DNA from: DATBVX01 sp963696675
GTDB taxonomy: Bacteria > Pseudomonadota > Gammaproteobacteria > Steroidobacterales > Steroidobacteraceae
Length of the DNA stretch: 64,000 nt
NCBI GenBank assembly: GCA_963696675.1
Contig: CAVOLM010000038.1
Location: 24,256 to 88,255, forward strand
Direction: 5' to 3'
Shown here: in pieces, positions 58,624 to 64,000 of the stretch
How positions within the stretch are numbered: position 1 is the stretch's first letter
Layout: the number at the start of each line of letters is the position of its first letter
Program-made: the position numbers and the translations under genes
Notes under the pieces: generated by a model
Told to the model about the DNA's origin: nothing
Database searches by the model: none
Seen by the model: the letters and a program-made list of their open reading frames with translations, nothing else

Positions 58624-58871
58624 GCCAGCTTTAGCGCTGGCGCCGCGCCGAACAGGGCGAGGATTCCCCACACGGCGAGCACCATCCCGCCACAGAAATA
58701 GAGGGTGAGGAAGAACCGGAACGCGAGCGGGTTATCTTCGCGATTAGGGCGATAGGCGCGAAGTCCCGCGGCGCCCGCCGGAATCACGCCCGCCAGATAG
58801 CCGCGCCACGCGATAGCGAGGACGCCGGCACCCAGCAGGATGAGAATGATCGAGCCGAGCGCGCGCGGCAT
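58620..58871 (-). CDS. small membrane protein (83 aa)
   Basis: MPRALGSIILILLGAGVLAIAWRGYLAG is the first helix, followed by a loop AGLRAYRPNREDNPLAF and a second helix FFLTLYFCGGMVLAVWGILALFG. Two-TM protein, intact, five bases downstream of the preceding minus-strand membrane protein gene, so an operon pair. Family not recognised. Its TAG overlaps the opposite TAG of the DUF6600 gene. Confidence 0.7.
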   Translation of the reverse strand: MPRALGSIILILLGAGVLAIAWRGYLAGVIPAGAAGLRAYRPNREDNPLAFRFFLTLYFCGGMVLAVWGILALFGAAPALKLA

Positions 58872-58876
58872 GGCTG

Positions 58877-59677
58877 CTATGCCTGCACACCCATCATCCG
58901 CCGTGCGATCTTGAGCACGCCGATGATGGCCACCGCCACGGCTCCGAAGATGATGATCTCGAACGGCCAGAGATTATGCGAGGTCGGATCGCGCGCCGTG
59001 TCAACGATGATCCGCAGTACCACGAATGCGATGACCGCGACCGGAACCGCTGCCGCGATCCTCCAGCCACCGCGCCATTTCCAGAGGCTCCACAATGGAA
59101 TGCCCATGCCAGCGACGAGCAACGCGAGCATGAACAACATGAATCCGCTCGCGAGCGCAGCGCCACCCACCGAAACGGGCTCGCTGGCGCGCCGCTGCGC
59201 ATCTTCGTGCATGCGTGCCGTTTCTGCGGCGATCAGTTCGTCGACCCAGGCGGCTCGCGGCTCGGCAACCGCGCTTGCCGAGGTCCAGCGCAGTTGCACA
59301 GGCTGGCTCGCCAGCACCCACTCACGATAGGGCTTGCCGCCACCCGCTTTGATGCGAATCTCATCGACGGCGCCGGTATCGATCAGCTCGAACCAGCCGA
59401 GAGCTTCGCCCGAACCGAGGTACGCCGCGGAGGCGTTCGACATCGCTCGCTGGACTTCCTTTCCGTTGAGAAACGGGCGCGCCCAGAGACTGATGGGTGC
59501 GTCCGTCGAGTATTCGATGCGCACATAGAATGACTGGCCGTGACCGAGTGTCGCGTTGGTCGACGGCTGGGTCGCGATGATCTTCGCGCTCGACTCCGCA
59601 AGCGCGGTTGTTGAGGTGCCGAGAGACAGCAGCGCCAGAACGGACACCGAGATGAGTTGCCTGATGATCGATTGCAC
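58877..59677 (-). CDS. exported membrane protein, unknown
   Basis: About 266 aa, intact. GTG start at 59677 with GCGAGG five bases upstream; the frame is open further upstream without signal-like sequence. Signal peptide MQSIIRQLISVSVLALLSLG..ALA, then a beta-rich periplasmic domain (SFYVRIEYSTDAPISLWARPFLNG, ALGWFELIDTGAVDEIRI, REWVLASQPVQLRW), and three C-terminal TMs (SGFMLFMLALLVAGMGIPLW, IAAAVPVAVIAFVVLRIIV, FEIIIFGAVAVAIIGVLKI). The domain looks immunoglobulin-like. Family not recognised. Operon with the 83-aa membrane protein gene. Confidence 0.7.
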   Translation of the reverse strand: MQSIIRQLISVSVLALLSLGTSTTALAESSAKIIATQPSTNATLGHGQSFYVRIEYSTDAPISLWARPFLNGKEVQRAMSNASAAYLGSGEALGWFELIDTGAVDEIRIKAGGGKPYREWVLASQPVQLRWTSASAVAEPRAAWVDELIAAETARMHEDAQRRASEPVSVGGAALASGFMLFMLALLVAGMGIPLWSLWKWRGGWRIAAAVPVAVIAFVVLRIIVDTARDPTSHNLWPFEIIIFGAVAVAIIGVLKIARRMMGVQA

Positions 59678-59816
59678 GGGCACCTCGCAATAACCACGCT
59701 GGAAGACGCGGGCGATGATGCTCAGCGGATGACCCCCGGCACAAGGAATCACGTCCGGGGTCTGACCGACCGCCGGGAAGGCGAAAGGCCAAGTAATGGA
59801 GCATACCGCGGCACAA

Positions 59817-59851
59817 CCGGCCGACATTATGACAACCGACCTGTCGGCCGG
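59817..59851. repeat. 9-base inverted repeat, hairpin
   Basis: CCGGCCGAC (59817-59825) and GTCGGCCGG (59843-59851) are perfect reverse complements with a 17-base loop. An outer pair ACAACCGG / CCGGTTGT (about 59813 and 59871) flanks it. It lies in the 253-base gap downstream of the methyltransferase gene, otherwise empty. It may be a transcript-end structure. Confidence 0.45.
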
Positions 59852-59930
59852 GTGCCCGCGACCGGTTGTACGGCGTTGAGCGACGAGCGTGACGGCGGCA
59901 TCGGGCAAGTCCTGCCTTCTGCGCAGCAGA

Positions 59931-60803
59931 TCAGCGCGTCGTCGGCTTGGTTGCCTCGATGAGCATCGTCGTGCCCAAGCGTGCGGGAATGATGGGACGA
60001 AGATACTTCAGGAAGCCAAAGATCTTGAACGCCGCACGTATGACCGGATCTCGCTCGTATCGGGCCGAGAGCTGGAAGTTCAGCGTATCTCCGGAATCGA
60101 CTACGGTCCGGATGTGGCACTGCGAAAAATCCGCAAACAGTGCCCGGGCCTCCCGTCGGCTGTAAAGTTTCGTGCCCAGGCTCTCGTTGTGATAGTAGAC
60201 GATTTCTCTCGGTGATTTCCAAGGCTGAAACTTCTTTAGCACGGCGTGCAGAAGCCATTCATATCCGATCGTGAGACCAAGGGCGTTGTAGATCATCACA
60301 CGTGCGGTCCCGCCGGGCTTTAGGACGCGCCAAATCTCTTTGACGCATGCCTCGGTATTCGGCGAGTGATGAATGACCCCGTAGGAGTAGACTACTTCGA
60401 AGGTCTCGGACGGAAACTCGAGGTTCTCTGCGTCTCCGACGGAAACTTCGGCGCTGAGGCCCTCGAGCTCTAGACGCTCTCGGCAAAGCGCAACCGAAGC
60501 CTGCGTTAAATCGACGCCCGTAAGGTTTGCGCCAGCTCGGGCCCAACGCATGAAATCCGTACCGGATCCCAATCCAATCTCGAGGACTCGTCTCCCGCGA
60601 GCGGACTCGAAACGCGCAAACCCCCTTATGAACGGCGACGTTGAATCGCGATAGGCATCGATTTCCTCGAAGAACCTACGCCGATCGGAAAGGGTCTTGC
60701 CGGCACGCGACTCACACGGCTCTTGATCCCAATGGTCCCGAACGCGCTCCTTGAGATCGGGGTGCCGGGCAGCGAGTTTTTCGTATGCATGCTGCATGTT
60801 CAC
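59931..60803 (-). CDS. class I SAM-dependent methyltransferase, low GC
   Basis: About 290 aa, intact. SAM-binding motif VLEIGLGSGTDFMRWARAGA, GVDLTQASVALCRERLEL, VSVGDAENLEFPSETFEVVY, YSYGVIHHSPNTEACVKEIW and VLKPGGTARVMIYN. N-terminal helical cap LAARHPDLKERVRDHWDQEPC and a C-terminal lid with YSRREARALFADF. The UbiE/methyltransf_11 type usually acts on small molecules or natural-product intermediates. Sampled blocks have 43-62 % GC against about 65 % around, suggesting recent acquisition. Start is GTG 60803 or ATG 60797. No partner genes. Both flanks carry inverted repeats. Confidence 0.85.
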   Translation of the reverse strand: MNMQHAYEKLAARHPDLKERVRDHWDQEPCESRAGKTLSDRRRFFEEIDAYRDSTSPFIRGFARFESARGRRVLEIGLGSGTDFMRWARAGANLTGVDLTQASVALCRERLELEGLSAEVSVGDAENLEFPSETFEVVYSYGVIHHSPNTEACVKEIWRVLKPGGTARVMIYNALGLTIGYEWLLHAVLKKFQPWKSPREIVYYHNESLGTKLYSRREARALFADFSQCHIRTVVDSGDTLNFQLSARYERDPVIRAAFKIFGFLKYLRPIIPARLGTTMLIEATKPTTR

Positions 60804-60929
60804 TTACTCGATTGGGTAGATGCCGATGGGGACGTGCGTGATTCACAGCCTAGGATCGTATATCACCTCCCCTCCTCGCTCGCGAACCGTCTCCGCGACG
60901 AAGACTTCAGGACCCGGTGCAGAGCTGAG

Positions 60930-60976
60930 CCCGTGCGCACGGGCCCGCCGGTTCTCCGCCAAATCGGCGGAGAACC
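60930..60976. repeat. palindrome plus 11-base hairpin
   Basis: CCCGTGCGCACGGG (60930-60943) is a perfect palindrome. Seven bases on, GGTTCTCCGCC (60950-60960) and GGCGGAGAACC (60966-60976) form a perfect 11-base stem with a 5-base loop, starting 18 bases after the stop of the minus-strand peroxiredoxin gene. Likely the 3'-end structure of that transcript, although no U-tract follows. Confidence 0.5.
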
Positions 60977-60993
60977 AGGTCAGCGGCGCCGGC

Positions 60994-61653
60994 TCACTTC
61001 GGCTGTGGAACGATGCGCAGGTAGGGTCGTGGCGCCTTCCAGCCTTGCGGATAGATCTTCTTCGCCTCTTCGTCCGAGACCGAGCCGGCGATGATCACAT
61101 CCTCGCCCTGCTTCCAGTTCACCGGTGTGGCAACACGGTGCTTCGCAGTGAGCTGCAGTGAGTCGATCACGCGCAGCACCTCGTCGAAGTTGCGACCGGT
61201 CGTCATCGGGTAGGCGATGATCAGTTTGATCTTCTTGTCGGGGCCGATGACGATGACGTTGCGCACCGTCTGATTGTCCGCAGGCGTGCGGCCCGCCGAG
61301 GTGCCGCCCGTTTCCGCGGGCAACATCTCGTAAAGCTTGGCCACCTTCAGCTCGGAGTCACCGATCAACGGGTAGTTGGGCGCGTGGCCCTGTGTTTCCT
61401 TGATGTCTGCCGCCCATTTTGCGTGGCTGTCCACCGGATCGACGCTCAGTCCGATCACCTTGACGTTGCGGCGATCGAATTCGGGCTTGAGCTTCGCCAT
61501 ATAGCCCAGTTCGGTTGTGCAGACCGGGGTGAAATCCTTGGGGTGGGAGAACAGCACCGCCCAGGAGTTACCGATCCAGTCATGGAAGCGAAGGCGGCCC
61601 TCCGTCGTATCACCTTCGAAGTCAGGCGCGGTATCGCCAATGCGCAGGGTCAT
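60994..61653 (-). CDS. 1-Cys peroxiredoxin (Prx6 type)
   Basis: 219 aa, intact. MTLRIGDTAPDFEGDTTEG, active site FSHPKDFTPVCTTELGYMAK with the peroxidatic Cys in PVCTTE, Arg in ..TVRNVIVIGPDKKIKL, and a Prx6 C-terminal arm WKQGEDVIIAGSVSDEEAKK. I see no second cysteine, so regeneration needs an external thiol. GGAGG precedes the ATG at 61653, which rules out the longer open frame. Reduces hydrogen peroxide and phospholipid or alkyl peroxides. Stands alone, between the methyltransferase and the hydrolase-LuxR gene. Confidence 0.93.
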   Translation of the reverse strand: MTLRIGDTAPDFEGDTTEGRLRFHDWIGNSWAVLFSHPKDFTPVCTTELGYMAKLKPEFDRRNVKVIGLSVDPVDSHAKWAADIKETQGHAPNYPLIGDSELKVAKLYEMLPAETGGTSAGRTPADNQTVRNVIVIGPDKKIKLIIAYPMTTGRNFDEVLRVIDSLQLTAKHRVATPVNWKQGEDVIIAGSVSDEEAKKIYPQGWKAPRPYLRIVPQPK

Positions 61654-61767
61654 GGTGCACCTCCATCTCCAAATGTTGGGCGCGTGAGTGTATTGCGCCG
61701 GTGCTTGCCCGGCTATCACCATTGGTTCGGCGGGTCTTGTTTTGAGTTATGGCGCAGTGCGCCAAGC

Positions 61768-62845
61768 CTAGGTTTCGGGTGCTGGTACGAACCCTCGATC
61801 ACGCGCCAGCACCGCCGCCTGCATGCGAGTGCGCACGCCAAGCTTCTCGAAGATCCGCGTGAGGGAGTTGCGCACTGTCTTATCACTGATGAAGAGCGCT
61901 GCGCCGATCTCGGTATTGCTGCGCCCGGCGACCAGTGCCGCCAGGATTTCGCGCTCGCGCGCGGATAGCGAGGCGAACATCGGGTCCGGCGCAGTGGCGG
62001 TCGAGACACCGGTAAAGTCGAGCACCACGTCCTTGAAACGTGCCCAGGCGCTCTCGTCCGCGAGCAGGATGTGATTGCGCGAGTCGAGCTCGACGAACTC
62101 GGCGTTCGGAATCTCGGTCGCCAGCACCGTGCCTGCCGAAAACGGCACGACTTCATCGTTGCGCGCGTGCAGGACGAGCGTCGGTACGCGAACCTGCGGC
62201 AGCAAAGCGCGCACGTCGATCTCCGCGCGCGAGCGTCAAGGAGCCGTGCCGCGATCTCGGGAGTCGTCGTGCGGCGGCAGAGCTCGTTGAACCACTCGAT
62301 CTGCTCCGGTCGCGCGTCCGGCACGAATAGCGAGGTGAAGAGCTGACGGAACACCGGGTTGTCTTTACCCCAGCCGATCGCGGGCCAGCTCGGTCATGGC
62401 GCGAAAGCGTCGCAGCCCCTCGCGAGTCCTCTCGATGCAGCCAGCCCGTTGCGTAGCCGCCGTAGAGGATCAATCGAGACACGCGCTCGGGGTGACGCAC
62501 CGCGTAGCTGACCGCAGGTGCGGTCCCCTGCGATACACCAAGGAGAACGAATTGTTCTCCGGGACCGCTAGCATCGATCACAGCCTCGAGATCATCGGTC
62601 TCTCGAGGCGTCGAGAGGTCCTCGGCGTCCCAGTCGGTCATGCCGCAGCCGCGCTCGTCGTAGCGAATGAAGCGAAAGTGGGTGCTGAAGAACTCGATCC
62701 AGTGCCGCCAGATCGGGCTCTCGAGGTCGTAACTCAGGTGCGTCAGCCAGTTCGACGCCTTGACGAGCGCCGGGCCTTTGCCCGACGTGGCCCAGGCAAG
62801 CCTGACGTCATCGCTCGTCTTCAGATAGCGAATTGATTGCTGCAA
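61768..62845 (-). CDS. alpha/beta-hydrolase fused to LuxR-type HTH, frameshifted
   Basis: N-terminal alpha/beta hydrolase: IRYLKTSDDVRLAWATSGKG, FIRYDERGCGMTDWD, FVLLGVSQGTAPAVSYAVRH with the nucleophile Ser in GVSQG, and a later VPTLVLHARNDEVVPF (acid) and LDSRNHILLADE (His). Frame changes near 62400 and 62230. The C-terminal 60 residues are a LuxR/GerE HTH: FASLSAREREILAALVAGRSNTEI (quoted in part), SDKTVRNSLTRIFEKLGV, RTRMQAAVLARDRGF. About 357 aa. A regulator whose sensor domain is an esterase fold, perhaps binding or cleaving a small ester or lactone; inferred. Confidence 0.85.
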
Positions 62846-63041
62846 CCGAACGCCCTCCGAGGGTCAGTTTACCTCGCAGGCTGCAGGAGCACCCCTCTTG
62901 GCCCGCATGTCGGGACAAATCTCCCGCCCAATCCGGACGGTTGGGTAGTACGTCAGGACTTTCTTCCCTGTTCCTTCGATGCTGACTTCGCCATCCTGCG
63001 CGCCCACCAGAACACCGCATTTGGCACCGGGAGAGAACCAA
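62846..63041. other. divergent intergenic region, hydrolase-LuxR / di-iron protein
   Basis: 196 bases containing promoters for both flanking genes. A minus-strand open frame passes through with protein-like text (SIEGTGKKVLTYYPTVRIG) ending at 62864, but it has no credible start outside the di-iron gene. No palindrome or hairpin stands out. Confidence 0.35.
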
Positions 63042-64000
63042 GTGAACGCAGCAGTAGAGACAGTCCAAGGCACCCTCGCGAACCACTTCGCCAACACCGC
63101 GCGCTATGCGCGCTGCATCAGCGCTTCGAAGCGCGTTCGCTGGGACATCGACGCCGACGTCATCCGCGGACGCCAGTTCGACTTGTCGCAGCGCTTCCTG
63201 CCGAACGGGCTTTCGCAAGGTCGACGACCTCGCCTTCCTCACCAAGCCCGAAGCGCGCCTGCTCAGCCAGGTGCAGGGTCGAACGCTATGCGCTCATCTT
63301 CGGGCTGGTCGAGCGCTTCATCAACGCGAAGGTGCTCGAGATCAGCCGGGATCACTGGTTCGGCAACCAGACGGCGCTGCAGGCACTGGTCCGCTTCAGC
63401 GACGAGGAGCTCAAGCACCAGGAGCTGTTCCGCCGGATCGAGGCCATGATCGCCGAGATCATGCCGGCAGGCTATCGTGCGGCACGCGGAGCCGAATGCC
63501 GTCGCCGATTTCGTGCTCGGCAAGTCGACCTGGTCGGTGCTGGCCCTGACGTGCTTCATCGAGCTCTTCACGCAGAAGCACTACATCGAGAGCATCGAGA
63601 CCGAGCAGGACGTGTCGCGCGCTCTGGAAGGACGTCTTCATGTTCCACTGGAAGGAAGAGTGCCAGCACGCCATGCTCGATGAGCTCGAGTGGCAGCGCG
63701 AGGACGCGAAGCTCACGCCGGCCGAGCGCGATCGCGCAGTGACTGACCTGATCGAGCTGGTCGCCGGTGTCGACGGTATTCTGCAGGCCCAGGCCGCGGC
63801 CGACGCCGAGTACTTCGCAAGCATCGCCGGCCGGGCATTCAACACGGACGAGCGGCGCCAATCGATGCGGGCGTGCTCAAGGCCTATCGCTGGCAGTACA
63901 TCGTCACGCGGCGTGCAGCACCCGCATTTCATGCGCCTGCTGACGAGCATGACGACGCCGGAGCAGCTTGCGCGCATCGTGCAGGCGCTCACGCCGATCA
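63042..64000 (+). CDS. ferritin-like di-iron protein, partial, frameshifted
   Basis: GTG start with GGGAG upstream. Joined text: VNAAVETVQGTLANHFANTAR, break near 63215, KVDDLAFLTKPEARLLSQVQG, break near 63283, FGLVERFINAKVLEISRDHWF, FSDEELKHQELFRRIEAMIAE, break near 63480, VADFVLGKSTWSVLALTCFIE, FTQKHYIESIE, break near 63625, MFHWKEECQHAMLDELEW. EELKHQ and EECQH are E-x-x-H iron-ligand motifs on separate helices, giving the typical four-helix di-iron site. It may be an oxygenase or oxidase; AurF-like enzymes are a possibility. The 3' end is outside the window. Confidence 0.72.

Noticed and set aside
62864..63097. Possible minus-strand gene ending TYYPTVRIGREIC..
   Set aside because: The end looks protein-like, but the only starts lie inside the di-iron gene and there is no RBS; kept only as a note in the intergenic entry.
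1..64000. tRNA, rRNA or riboswitch genes
   Set aside because: I looked for cloverleaf-type arms, CCA ends and known riboswitch cores in the gaps and found none that hold up.

Overview
This 64 kb window is bacterial chromosome with high GC (mostly above 60 %). It is gene-dense, has no non-coding gap longer than about 260 bases, and shows no rRNA, tRNA, CRISPR array, insertion sequence or integrase that I can recognise. PBP1B, a SlyB/Pcp lipoprotein, azurin, a bacterial C13 peptidase, a TonB-dependent receptor and LysR/LytTR regulators together suggest a gammaproteobacterium of the Xanthomonadales/Nevskiales/Steroidobacter kind. That placement is inference. About half of the long genes are split by single-base frame changes, while motifs stay conserved on both sides of each break. 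This looks like indel error in a long-read or metagenomic assembly, so I annotate whole loci across the breaks and give approximate break positions.

Layout. 0-9.7 kb: DUF748 protein, TesB thioesterase, homoserine dehydrogenase, azurin, ferredoxin-NADP reductase, a GGDEF/EAL protein and a GabT-like aminotransferase. 9.7-14.5 kb (minus strand): PBP1B, a coupled TPR lipoprotein, a YcxB-like membrane protein and a caspase-like C13 peptidase. 14.7-23.6 kb: LysR regulator, small exported proteins, SlyB, NYN-domain protein, SPOR protein, formate-THF ligase, amidase and an aromatic-acid-type MFS transporter. 23.8-32.0 kb: a ~7.6 kb locus for one giant exported protein, followed 7 bases later by a SCO1-type copper chaperone. 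32-36.7 kb: M1 aminopeptidase, DUF1993 and DUF2182 (with a DUF1326 remnant). 36.7-41.1 kb: ECF sigma, anti-sigma and TonB-dependent receptor, with an ODP-type metallo-hydrolase transcribed divergently. 41-44.4 kb: two SDRs and a serine hydrolase. 44.5-51.4 kb: a MacA-MacB-TolC-like efflux operon divergent from a LytS/LytTR two-component pair. 51.5-64 kb: PQQ-type sugar dehydrogenase, another SDR, GNAT, VOC, GST, OsmC, DUF6600, a low-GC methyltransferase, 1-Cys peroxiredoxin, an alpha/beta-hydrolase-LuxR fusion, and a ferritin-like di-iron protein that runs off the end.

The most striking element is the 23836-31408 locus. It encodes a galactose-oxidase/GlxA-like copper-radical oxidase head with all four copper ligands and the cross-link cysteine recognisable. 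This is followed by a DUF1929 domain, a beta-prism-like Cys-rich module, PKD and Ig-like modules, a YVTN propeller, a di-haem peroxidase-type cytochrome with two CxxCH sites, four FN3 and two LamG modules. With the SCO gene directly downstream, the locus reads as a self-contained extracellular copper/haem oxidase system. Its one-polypeptide nature rests on reconstruction across many frame breaks.
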